64,000 nucleotides of DNA from Methylomonas rosea (lineage in GTDB: Bacteria; Pseudomonadota; Gammaproteobacteria; Methylococcales; Methylomonadaceae): positions 1 through 64,000 of the forward strand of contig NZ_JANIBL010000004.1 of assembly GCF_024505055.1 (NCBI RefSeq). Direction: 5' to 3'. The translations under genes were made by a program, and so were the position numbers. Under the pieces are notes generated by a model. The model was not told the DNA's origin and made no database searches. It saw only the letters and a program-made list of their open reading frames with translations. Each line of letters begins with the position of its first letter. Positions within the stretch are counted from its first letter, which is position 1. Shown one piece after another: positions 18,813 through 26,516 of the stretch.

Positions 18813-20054
18813 TTAACCCTTGGCCGGCTTACGGCACCATTGCTCGGGATCAATGGGCCGACCTTTTTTCCTGATGCCGAAGTACAACGCCGCATCCGCA
18901 CGCCCACCGCTACGTCCAACCGAAGCCAGTGTCTCGCCGGTTCTAACATGCTCTCCCACGCTTTTATGCAAACTTTGATTGAATGCATACAAACTCATAT
19001 AACCTTTACCATGATCGACAATGATCATCAAACCATAACCCCGCAACCAATCGGCGTAAACGACTCTACCGGCGTTAACCGCATGAATATCGGCACCTTC
19101 GCGTGCGCTAATCACCACACCGTCCCAGGTCGTCTCGTAGCGGCGACTGCCGAAACGATCAGTTATCGCACCTTGCACCGGCCAAGGCAGCTTTCCTTGC
19201 AACTCGGCAAAAGATAGGCCCACCGGTTCGCGAACCGGGTTGGCTTCGGATTTTTTAGGCGGTTCGGGTTGTTCGGTAGACTTTTCGCGCTTCTCAAGAA
19301 CGCGCTCCGGCTCAACCGCAGACTCATGAGCTTCATTATCATCAGTTTTCTGTAATGATGCTACCAAGGCCTGCAATTTTTTCTCGTCATGCATCAACCC
19401 AGCCAGCTGAACACTTTTCGATGCATAGTCTTGCTGAATGTTGGCAAGCAATGTTTCTCGCTGTTTTTTCAGCGCCTGCATCGCCTCGGTTTCTTGTTGT
19501 TTCTTCTCGAGAGACACTTGCAACAGCTGAGTTTCCGTGTCCTTTTGCGCTTCCAACTGCCGCAAAACCTTGAAATCCTCGGCCATGGCCTGAAGCTTTT
19601 GTAATCGGGCCTTACTGATGTAATCGTAGTAAACCAACATTCGGCTTGATACTGCCGGATTGTGTTGGTTGAGAATAACCTTCAAACCTTCCTTATCGCC
19701 GCCCATCGCATAAACCGACTTGATCAGCCCCTCAAGCTCCTTCTCCTGACTACGCATGTCTTTTTGGGTGGCAACGCTTTTATTACGAACTTCCTGCAAT
19801 GCCTGTTCTTGCTGCCTGATTTCAGCCTTGATGGCTCGCAGACTATTCGCAAGCTCCCCATATTGCCGCTCCAGTTTTTGCAACTGCTCTAACAATCGAG
19901 ACTTTTCAGCGCCCAGACTTTTCACATCATCGCCAACTTGCTGAATTTGCGATTGCACCTCTACCAAACTGCGGGCTTTTACGGCATCGCCCTTAGCGGG
20001 CAAAGCCCAGACAATTGCAATCCAAGTGAGCAAAAAATAGCTGTCGACACGCAT
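18813..20054 (-). CDS. envC: Murein hydrolase activator EnvC
   Basis: EnvC activates the septal amidases AmiA/AmiB during daughter-cell separation. The 413-residue protein has a signal peptide (about 1-22), a long coiled coil (about 25-225) that in E. coli contacts FtsEX, a charged Pro-rich linker, and a C-terminal LytM/M23 domain (about 285-405). The LytM domain is degenerate: the first metal-ligand position reads WDGVVI where active enzymes have an HxGxD-type motif, and the later HxH region reads SLYAFNQ. This is expected for EnvC, which activates other enzymes and does not cut. The stop is 37 bases before ctpA. Confidence 0.92.
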   Translation of the reverse strand: MRVDSYFLLTWIAIVWALPAKGDAVKARSLVEVQSQIQQVGDDVKSLGAEKSRLLEQLQKLERQYGELANSLRAIKAEIRQQEQALQEVRNKSVATQKDMRSQEKELEGLIKSVYAMGGDKEGLKVILNQHNPAVSSRMLVYYDYISKARLQKLQAMAEDFKVLRQLEAQKDTETQLLQVSLEKKQQETEAMQALKKQRETLLANIQQDYASKSVQLAGLMHDEKKLQALVASLQKTDDNEAHESAVEPERVLEKREKSTEQPEPPKKSEANPVREPVGLSFAELQGKLPWPVQGAITDRFGSRRYETTWDGVVISAREGADIHAVNAGRVVYADWLRGYGLMIIVDHGKGYMSLYAFNQSLHKSVGEHVRTGETLASVGRSGGRADAALYFGIRKKGRPIDPEQWCRKPAKG

Positions 20055-20424
20055 CGACTAGGCAACCAACAATGACCGTCCAGTCATTTCCACGGGTAGC
20101 AACAGTAACGGTTTTGATAGGCGGGCCATTTGTTACAGACTCCAAACATTAAATTTGTAGGCGTTAAGGAAGATAAAATTTGGCCTCATCAAAAAGCGAG
20201 TCCACCCGCGCAACCCCGAGCTATTTTTCATAAGCCTCTAGCCGAGGGTATTGAACAATAAAGCCCACTCTGTTAGATTTGCTCACCTTTTATTGCGTTA
20301 GCGCAAGCAATTAAACCCACTTACACCATAGCGACATTATACCAGCACAAGGATGTCGTCATTGTTCGAAAAGTGCCATTGTTCGCTCACTGTTCTTAAC
20401 TTTTGCCACGATCATCGTTATTAA
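20055..20424. other. 370-base divergent intergenic region, envC / arsR-type gene
   Basis: No credible gene is seen. It must hold promoters for both divergent genes, but no clear -35/-10 pair stands out. Two exact copies of ATTGTTCG (20361-20368 and 20378-20385, 17 bases apart) lie 40-64 bases before the regulator start. A small inverted repeat TTGCG/CGCAA lies near 20293-20306. The direct repeat could be an operator for the ArsR-type protein, but this is only a guess. Confidence 0.4.
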
Positions 20425-20736
20425 ATGGAAGACAAAAACGATACCATCCTCTACGACGATAACGATATCAATCGGGCGGCGCGCTGTTTGAAAGCGATGT
20501 CTCATCCGTTGCGCCTAAAAATCCTGTGCGTGCTCGGTAATAACTCGATCAGCGTACAAGACATCGTTGAGCAAGTAGGTACGAGCCAAAGCAATATTTC
20601 CCAGCATCTGGCAATACTGCGAGACAAAGGCATTCTCGATTACAAAAAAGAAGCCAATCGGGTTTACTACTTTATCGACGATGAGCGTGTAATACACCTG
20701 ATTCAAATGATGCGCAGCGTTTTTTGCGGCACGTAA
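20425..20736 (+). CDS. ArsR/SmtB-family transcriptional regulator
   Basis: A 103-residue winged-helix DNA-binding protein. The recognition helix region is clear (VGTSQSNISQHLAILRDKGIL, about 50-70), followed by the wing (KKEANRVYYF). The classical metal-binding ELCVCDL motif of ArsR/SmtB helix 3 is absent: that position reads ISVQDIVEQV. Cysteines at positions 22, 35 and 101 remain, so a thiol or reactive-sulfur sensing mode is possible, and the rhodanese gene 35 bases downstream makes sulfur chemistry the better guess. It heads a likely operon with the rhodanese, secB and gpsA. Ligand and targets are unknown. Confidence 0.85.
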   Translation: MEDKNDTILYDDNDINRAARCLKAMSHPLRLKILCVLGNNSISVQDIVEQVGTSQSNISQHLAILRDKGILDYKKEANRVYYFIDDERVIHLIQMMRSVFCGT

Positions 20737-20771
20737 ACAGCATTCCATAACCACTAAAATAAACCAACGCG

Positions 20772-21206
20772 ATGGACCAATATATAGAATTTGCCACCAA
20801 TCACTATTTGCTAGCATTCTCGCTGGTATGCGTTATTTTCTTGTTAATCCAGGACTTGCTCGCGAACTCATTCAATAAGTACGAAAGCATTTCTCCATTG
20901 ATAGCCGTAACCAAAATGAACAGCGACGATGTCGTTGTGCTTGACGTCCGCGAAACCAACGAATTCGTCAAAAGCCACATTGAAAATGCGATCAATATTC
21001 CATTAAGCAAAGTAGAAGAACAAATTGGCTCTTTGGAAAAGCATAAAAATCATCCTATGATCGTTACCTGCCAGACCGGAGCTCGCTCGGTAGCCGCTTG
21101 CAAAACGCTGACCAAGGCCGGATTTGAGAATGTTTTTAATATGACTGGCGGCATGCAATCCTGGGAAGACAACAAACTCCCCATCAAAGTCAGCAGTAAA
21201 AACTAA
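20772..21206 (+). CDS. Membrane-anchored rhodanese-like protein (YibN type)
   Basis: A 144-residue protein with one N-terminal membrane helix (about 11-30) and a single rhodanese domain (about 42-138) facing the cytoplasm. The active-site loop CQTGAR places the persulfide-carrying cysteine at residue 100. This matches YibN, which sits next to secB in E. coli. Rhodaneses move sulfane sulfur; the acceptor here is unknown. It lies between the ArsR-type regulator and secB with 34-35 base gaps, so the three are probably cotranscribed. Confidence 0.87.
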   Translation: MDQYIEFATNHYLLAFSLVCVIFLLIQDLLANSFNKYESISPLIAVTKMNSDDVVVLDVRETNEFVKSHIENAINIPLSKVEEQIGSLEKHKNHPMIVTCQTGARSVAACKTLTKAGFENVFNMTGGMQSWEDNKLPIKVSSKN

Positions 21207-21239
21207 AGATTAATCAACCAACACCAACAAATAATCATC

Positions 21240-21713
21240 ATGGCCGAAATCAACGCATCCAGCGAAAAGCAATTCGCGATTCAAAAGATCTATACCAAAG
21301 ACATCTCTTTTGAAACCCCCAACGCTCCAAAGATATTCACCCAAAAATGGGAGCCCGCGCTGGATCTTAATCTCGGCACACACGTTCAACCCATCGAAAA
21401 CTCGATGTACGAAGTCTCCCTGACATTAACTGTCACTGTAAAAATAGCCGACAGCACAGCTTATTTAGTTGAAGTAAATCAATCCGGGATTTTTTCGATA
21501 GCCGGTTTCAGCGAACAAGAAATGGGGCCAATGTTAGGCAGTTTTTGCCCCAATGTCTTGTTCCCCTATGCAAGAGAAGTGATTTCCGACCTTGTCAATA
21601 AAGGCGGCTTTCCACAGTTAATCTTGGCCCCGGTCAATTTCGACGCCTTGTACATGCAGCACCTGCAACAAGCACAAGCTGAACAGGAACCTGAAGCAAA
21701 AACGCTAAATTAA
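21240..21713 (+). CDS. secB: Protein-export chaperone SecB
   Basis: SecB is a tetrameric cytoplasmic chaperone that keeps preproteins unfolded and delivers them to SecA. The 157-residue protein has the conserved N-terminal FxIQKIYTKDISFE segment and the central APKIF and LFPYAREVISDLVNKGGFPQL motifs of the family. The acidic, Gln-rich tail is the usual SecA-contact end. It is followed six bases later by gpsA, an adjacency also seen in E. coli. Confidence 0.96.
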   Translation: MAEINASSEKQFAIQKIYTKDISFETPNAPKIFTQKWEPALDLNLGTHVQPIENSMYEVSLTLTVTVKIADSTAYLVEVNQSGIFSIAGFSEQEMGPMLGSFCPNVLFPYAREVISDLVNKGGFPQLILAPVNFDALYMQHLQQAQAEQEPEAKTLN

Positions 21714-21718
21714 GCTGG

Positions 21719-22720
21719 ATGCCACCATCAATCAGTATTCTTGGCGCCGGCTCATGGGGAACAGCTTTAGCGGTGCAGGCAGCCAGAAATGGCTGCGATA
21801 CCCTTTTGTGGGGCCATAATCCCACACATATAGCCGCACTAAAGCAAACCGGCGAAAATAAACGCTATTTACCGGGAATCCATTTTCCAGAAAATCTGCA
21901 ATTCACCGACAATCTTACGGAAGCCGTGGCTTTCAGTTCGGTATTGCTTATTTCAGTCCCCAGCCATGCCTTTAGAGACTCATTGGCGCAAATCAAACCA
22001 ATGCTCAGAGCAGACTCGCGAATTGCCTGGGCCACTAAGGGTTTCGATTGCCATGACGGCGCCTTGTTAAGCGAAGTAGCGGCACAAGTATTGGGCGCGC
22101 ATATCGAAAGCGCAGCACTCTCCGGCCCTACGTTTGCCCAAGAAGTAGCCGCCGACCTACCGACCGCACTCACCATCGCCTCTACCTCGGAAAGCTTCGC
22201 TGCCCAACTCAGCGAAAGATTGCACAACCAACGATTCAGGATCTACACCAGCAACGATATTATTGGCGTTCAGGTAGGCGGAGCCTGCAAAAATGTTTTG
22301 GCAATCGCAGCCGGCATAGCCGACGGCCTTGGCTTTGGCGCCAATACCCGGGCTGCACTGATCACTCGCGGCCTAACCGAAATCATGCGACTCGGCATTA
22401 AACTTGGCGGCCAAGCCGACACATTCATGGGGTTAGCCGGACTCGGCGACCTGATTTTGACCTGTACCGACAATCAATCCAGAAACCGCCGCTTTGGCTT
22501 GGCATTAGGCCAAGGCAAGGACCAAAAATACGCTTTAAGCGAAATCAATCAGGAAGTCGAAGGCGTTTCGGCCGCTCGAGAAGCACACCGCCTATCGCAA
22601 AAATACGGCGTCGAAATGCCAATTACCGAACAAGTCTACAAGGTCCTGTTCGAACACCTCCCACCCAAACAAGCCGTCCAAAACCTGCTGACGCGCGATC
22701 AAAAACCTGAAAGCCTGTAA
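21719..22720 (+). CDS. gpsA: NAD(P)-dependent glycerol-3-phosphate dehydrogenase
   Basis: GpsA reduces dihydroxyacetone phosphate to sn-glycerol-3-phosphate, the backbone for phospholipids. The 333-residue protein opens with the Rossmann dinucleotide motif GAGSWGTALA (9-18). It has the central SGPTFAQEVA motif and the C-terminal helical domain with CKNVLAIAAGI, where the catalytic Lys lies, and GLAGLGDLILTCT. It is the last gene of the arsR-rhodanese-secB-gpsA run, starting six bases after secB. Confidence 0.96.
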   Translation: MPPSISILGAGSWGTALAVQAARNGCDTLLWGHNPTHIAALKQTGENKRYLPGIHFPENLQFTDNLTEAVAFSSVLLISVPSHAFRDSLAQIKPMLRADSRIAWATKGFDCHDGALLSEVAAQVLGAHIESAALSGPTFAQEVAADLPTALTIASTSESFAAQLSERLHNQRFRIYTSNDIIGVQVGGACKNVLAIAAGIADGLGFGANTRAALITRGLTEIMRLGIKLGGQADTFMGLAGLGDLILTCTDNQSRNRRFGLALGQGKDQKYALSEINQEVEGVSAAREAHRLSQKYGVEMPITEQVYKVLFEHLPPKQAVQNLLTRDQKPESL

Positions 22721-23024
22721 GCCTTGCCTTAATATTCAAAGATATTAATCCAAGTAGCTCTATAACTACTATCCATAACCCGCTGATCACCAATCTTTTG
22801 CCAAGCAAAACCAGCTTTACAGCAAGTCATCCAAGCAACTCATTACAGCAAACCGCCTTCAAAAAGTGAGAATTAGCACTTAATAATTGCAATCCACATC
22901 AAAAACCATCATTAACTTTTTGATACAAATCATTTTTACTCAAAACCCTCTCACCTACCGCCTAAGACGCCTCAATCCTGCGTAAGTCCTTGTAGAAAAA
23001 GAAAGAATTTAATCTAAATCCCCC

Positions 23025-23053
23025 TTGACTAAGCACCTTTTGAAAACTATAGT
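23025..23053 (+). promoter_or_regulatory. Sigma70 promoter of the dcw cluster (Pmra)
   Basis: TTGACT (23025-23030) and TATAGT (23048-23053) with an ideal 17-base spacer, each one mismatch from consensus. It is the only strong promoter seen ahead of the 18-kb run of division genes and lies 61 bases before the mraZ start. The -10 touches the first MraZ-type box. Confidence 0.75.
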
Positions 23054-23088
23054 GGTGCAAAAGTGATGTAAAGTGGTTAGAAATGGAT
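23053..23088 (+). promoter_or_regulatory. Four MraZ-type operator boxes
   Basis: TGG/TGA pentamers start at 23053 (TGGTG), 23064 (TGATG), 23074 (TGGTT) and 23084 (TGGAT), spaced 11, 10 and 10 bases. MraZ in E. coli and other bacteria binds direct repeats of a TGGGN-type box at 10-base periods in its own promoter. The position, overlapping the -10 and initial transcribed bases, suits repression. Confidence 0.65.
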
Positions 23089-23113
23089 TTTTTTGGAATT
23101 TTTGAGGTTCATC

Positions 23114-23581
23114 TTGTTTCGAGGCATAAGTTCAATCAGTTTGGATGCGAAAGGGCGCATTGCAATTCCTACCCGCTATCGGGAGGAGTTACAGGAATCC
23201 TGCGACCGCCAAATGGTTGTGACTGTTGCGGTTGACGACAAATGTGTCGGCGAGCCGGGCTGCCTATGGTTATACCCATTACCGGAATGGGAAAAGCTCG
23301 AACAAACCATCAGTAAGTTGCCGACGTTAAACAAAATGGCCGGCAAACTGCGGCGCTTCGTGATCGGCAACGCCTCGGAATGCGAAATGGACAGCCAAGG
23401 TCGCCTGCTGCTGCCGGAAACTCTCAGAGAGTTTGCCGGCATGGAAAAACACATCATGCTGGTTGGTCAGCTCAACAAGTTTGAAATATGGAACGAAGCA
23501 GCCTGGAAGGCCAAAGAACAGGAATGGATGGACGGTAACGATACAGAGGGCCTTGAAGAACTTGGCTCGCTGTCGTTTTGA
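23114..23581 (+). CDS. mraZ: Transcriptional regulator MraZ
   Basis: MraZ is an AbrB-like ring-forming DNA-binding protein that represses the dcw cluster. From TTG 23114 it is 155 aa and begins with the family-typical MFRGISSISLDAKGR. A GAGG ribosome site lies six bases upstream, which decides this start over another TTG at 23093. Two SpoVT-AbrB-type repeats are visible, around LDAKGRIAIPTRYR (residues 10-23) and MDSQGRLLLPETLR (about 90-105). First gene of the cluster; its stop TGA falls within the first codons of the rsmH frame. Confidence 0.93.
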   Translation: MFRGISSISLDAKGRIAIPTRYREELQESCDRQMVVTVAVDDKCVGEPGCLWLYPLPEWEKLEQTISKLPTLNKMAGKLRRFVIGNASECEMDSQGRLLLPETLREFAGMEKHIMLVGQLNKFEIWNEAAWKAKEQEWMDGNDTEGLEELGSLSF

Positions 23582-23586
23582 CGGAG

Positions 23587-24516
23587 ATGTCCGCCCACCA
23601 AACGGTTTTGTACGAAGAGGCCTTACAGCAGCTCAACATAAAACCGGACGGCATTTATCTGGACTGCACCTTCGGGCGTGGCGGACACAGTAGCGGCATT
23701 TTGAAGTTACTGAGTAGCTCCGGCAGATTGCTGGCGCTTGACAGAGACATGGAGGCCATCGCAAGCGCCGAAGCCAAACGCTTATTAGAAGACAGTCGTT
23801 TTAGTTTGCATCACGCCAGTTTTGTAGAACTGAGCACCGTCATCGAAGAACAAGGCTATGAGGGCAAAGTCGACGGCGTTCTAATGGATTTGGGCGTATC
23901 GTCCCCGCAGCTAGACAATGCGGAACGCGGCTTCAGTTTCTTGCGCGACGGGCCTTTGGACATGCGCATGGATAGCAATCACGGCCTTTCGGCTGCAGAA
24001 TATTTAGCGCGAGTCGAGGAAAAAGAATTGGTCCGCGTGCTGTTTGAATATGGCGAAGAACGCTTCGCCAGAAGAATTGCCAACGCCGTTTTGACCCAAC
24101 GCCAACAGCAGCCGCTGCAAACGACATTACAGCTGGCAAAACTGATCGAAAACAGCGTGCCGTTTCGCGACAAGCACAAACACCCTGCAACTCGCAGCTT
24201 CCAGGCGATCAGGATAGAGATTAATCAAGAACTCGAACAGATTAAAACAGGATTGAAACAAGCCTTGGACGTATTGGCACCGGGCGGACGTTTAGTCGTG
24301 ATCGCCTTCCATTCATTGGAAGACCGCATCGTCAAACGCTTCATTCGCGACCAAGCCGGCCCGAAAACCAATCCAGGCAAGTTACCGATTAAAGAGCAGG
24401 ACATCGAACAAGGCCAGTTACGCAAAATAGGCAAGTCGATAAGGGCGCAACAACAGGAATTGCAACAGAACCCACGCGCACGGAGCGCGGTAATGCGAGT
24501 TGGGGAGAAACGTTAA
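23587..24516 (+). CDS. rsmH: 16S rRNA (cytosine1402-N4)-methyltransferase RsmH
   Basis: RsmH (MraW) methylates N4 of C1402 in 16S rRNA using S-adenosylmethionine. From ATG 23587 the protein is 309 aa; an in-frame TTG at 23578 would add three residues and has no better ribosome site. Visible family motifs are DCTFGRGGHS (SAM binding), LDRD, the DGVLMDLGVSSPQLD block with the catalytic-side acidic residues, and the C-terminal GGRLVVIAFHSLEDR. It sits between mraZ and ftsL as in almost all dcw clusters, and its stop overlaps the ftsL start by one base. Confidence 0.95.
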   Translation: MSAHQTVLYEEALQQLNIKPDGIYLDCTFGRGGHSSGILKLLSSSGRLLALDRDMEAIASAEAKRLLEDSRFSLHHASFVELSTVIEEQGYEGKVDGVLMDLGVSSPQLDNAERGFSFLRDGPLDMRMDSNHGLSAAEYLARVEEKELVRVLFEYGEERFARRIANAVLTQRQQQPLQTTLQLAKLIENSVPFRDKHKHPATRSFQAIRIEINQELEQIKTGLKQALDVLAPGGRLVVIAFHSLEDRIVKRFIRDQAGPKTNPGKLPIKEQDIEQGQLRKIGKSIRAQQQELQQNPRARSAVMRVGEKR

Positions 24517-24788
24517 TGGCGATTGCAAGAAATATACTGCTGACATTACTGGTTGCAATGCTGATGATCTCCGGAATTGCCGTGATTTACAGCAAATACC
24601 AATCGCGCCTGCTGTTTATCGACATTCAGAAAAAAGAAAAAGAGCTCGACGATTACGAAGTGGAATGGGGTCGACTGCAACTGGAACTGACCACGCTGAC
24701 CGAAGAAAACCGGGTTGAAATCGAAGCAAGAACACGGCTGATGCTGACTTTGCCGGCCCAAGACAAAATTATTTATATAAAGCCGTAA
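24516..24788 (+). CDS. ftsL: Cell division protein FtsL
   Basis: FtsL is a small bitopic divisome protein that forms a complex with FtsB and FtsQ and helps activate FtsWI. It has 90 residues with a short cytoplasmic N-terminus, one membrane helix (about 7-26) and a periplasmic leucine-zipper-like coiled coil (about 33-75). Sequence is poorly conserved in this family, so the call rests mainly on this architecture and on the position between rsmH and ftsI. The stop codon is directly followed by the ftsI ATG with no gap. Confidence 0.92.
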   Translation: MAIARNILLTLLVAMLMISGIAVIYSKYQSRLLFIDIQKKEKELDDYEVEWGRLQLELTTLTEENRVEIEARTRLMLTLPAQDKIIYIKP

Positions 24789-26516
24789 ATGCGAATTGCC
24801 ACCGGCGCGGGAACGCTGCCGCACCACAACACAGATTTTGTAATCCGACGCAGATTGCTGCTATCGGTAATGTTGCTGGCCATGTTGGCCTTGGTTGGAC
24901 GCGCGGTTTACCTGCAAATTCTCGATAAGGAGTTTCTACAAGACAAAGGCGATATGCAACACGTCGGCGTGGTGTCGGTATCGGCTTATCGCGGGCAGAT
25001 TAAGGATAGGAACGGCGAACCACTGGCAATCAGCACCCCGGTGCAATCCATTTGGGTCAATCCGCGCCAACTGCGAGATGCGGAACAGGACAAATTAACG
25101 CCGATGGCGAAAATCCTCGGTTTTCCGGAAAAAGAACTGCGTTCGCTGTTGAAAAAGGAAAAAGACGCCAACAAACGTTTCGTCTATTTACGCAGACAGA
25201 TCAACCCGGATATAGCCGAAAAGGTCAAAGCCCTGGAAATAACCGGCGTGTACTTCGAACGGGAGTTTAAGCGTTACTACCCAGCCGGCGCGGTATCAGG
25301 ACATTTATTGGGCTTTACCAATATCGACGACATCGGCCAAGAAGGCATAGAGCATGGCTACGAGCACATTCTACGCGGCCAGCCCGGCAAAAAGCGCGTG
25401 ATCAAGGACGGTAAGGGCCAGATCATCAAGGATGTGGAAAATATTGAAGAAGCCATCCCGGGTCGCGACCTAGTGTTGACTATCGATGAACGCCTGCAAT
25501 ACCTGGCTTACCGGGAATTGCAGAATGCGATGATCCAGAACAAAGCGCATTCGGCATCCCTGGTGGTGCTGGATGCCAAAAACGGCGATGTATTAGCGAC
25601 TGTCAGCCAACCGGCTTTCAATCCCAATAATCGCAAGGAATTGAGCAGCAACCGATATCGCAACCGGGCCATGGTGGACAGTTTTGAGCCTGGCTCGACG
25701 GTCAAACCCTTCGTGGTGGCGGCGGCATTGGATGGCGGCTACATCAAGCCCAACGTGATGATAGAAACCCATGGCGTCTACCATCTGGGCCGCAACGTGG
25801 TTAAGGACGTACATAACTATGGCACGATGGATTTAACCCATGTGCTGCAAAAATCCAGCAATATCGCGGTCACGCAAATCGCGATGACCATGCCACCCGA
25901 GTATTTTTGGGGCGTATACAGCAGGCTGGGGTTCGGCACCTCCGCCGGCGTCGGTTTTCCGGGAGAAGCCAGCGGCTCCTTGCTGGATTATCAAGGCTGG
26001 CACGAATTCGACCAGGCGATTTTATCGTTCGGTTACGGGGTTTCCACCTCGATTTTACAATTGGCCAGAGCTTATACCGCTTTGGCCGACGACGGCATCA
26101 TTCATTCCGTAGCCTTACTAAAGCGCGATGAAGACCCGGACGCCCAACGCATTTTCAAACCCGAGACAGCTAGAAAAGTCCGGGAAATGTTGGAACACGT
26201 TATCAGCAAGGAAGGCACGGCATACCAGGCCAGAGTCGAGGGTTACCGGGTAGCGGGTAAAACCGGTACCGTGAAAAAAGCCGGGGCCGGCGGTTACAGC
26301 GAAGACAAGTATTTATCGGTGTTTGTGGGCATGGCGCCGGCCAGCAATCCGCGTTTCATTATCGCGATTGTGGTGGACGAACCCACCACCGGCCAATATT
26401 ACGGCGGCCTAGTGGCGGCACCGGCATTCTCGAAAGTGATGGCTGGTGCATTAAGAGTTTACGGCGTCGAACCGGACGGCATGGACAACATGCATTTATT
26501 GTTGAGTAAGCAATGA
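24789..26516 (+). CDS. ftsI: Septal transpeptidase FtsI (PBP3)
   Basis: FtsI crosslinks septal peptidoglycan together with the glycosyltransferase FtsW. The 575-residue class B PBP has a single membrane anchor (about 20-43), a pedestal domain opening with the RGQIKDRNGEPLA motif (68-80), and a transpeptidase domain. The active site is complete: Ser303-Lys306 (STVK), Ser356-Asn358 (SSN) and KTGT 491-494. The gene starts directly after the ftsL stop and overlaps murE by four bases. Confidence 0.96.
   Translation: MRIATGAGTLPHHNTDFVIRRRLLLSVMLLAMLALVGRAVYLQILDKEFLQDKGDMQHVGVVSVSAYRGQIKDRNGEPLAISTPVQSIWVNPRQLRDAEQDKLTPMAKILGFPEKELRSLLKKEKDANKRFVYLRRQINPDIAEKVKALEITGVYFEREFKRYYPAGAVSGHLLGFTNIDDIGQEGIEHGYEHILRGQPGKKRVIKDGKGQIIKDVENIEEAIPGRDLVLTIDERLQYLAYRELQNAMIQNKAHSASLVVLDAKNGDVLATVSQPAFNPNNRKELSSNRYRNRAMVDSFEPGSTVKPFVVAAALDGGYIKPNVMIETHGVYHLGRNVVKDVHNYGTMDLTHVLQKSSNIAVTQIAMTMPPEYFWGVYSRLGFGTSAGVGFPGEASGSLLDYQGWHEFDQAILSFGYGVSTSILQLARAYTALADDGIIHSVALLKRDEDPDAQRIFKPETARKVREMLEHVISKEGTAYQARVEGYRVAGKTGTVKKAGAGGYSEDKYLSVFVGMAPASNPRFIIAIVVDEPTTGQYYGGLVAAPAFSKVMAGALRVYGVEPDGMDNMHLLLSKQ

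Larger units (their letters stand above)
22721..23113 (+). other. 393-base leader region upstream of the dcw cluster
   Basis: It holds a small AT-rich inverted repeat just after gpsA (TTAATAT/ATATTAA, 22729-22748), a featureless stretch, then the mra promoter (23025-23053) and four MraZ-type boxes (23053-23088). No gene is supported here. Confidence 0.6.

Noticed and set aside
18776..18988. 71-residue N-terminal extension of CtpA
   Set aside because: It would overlap the envC gene, and the extra residues lack signal-peptide character, whereas the ATG at 18775 starts a good signal peptide.
22729..22748. Terminator for gpsA
   Set aside because: The TTAATAT/ATATTAA stem is purely A/T and too weak to be called a rho-independent terminator.
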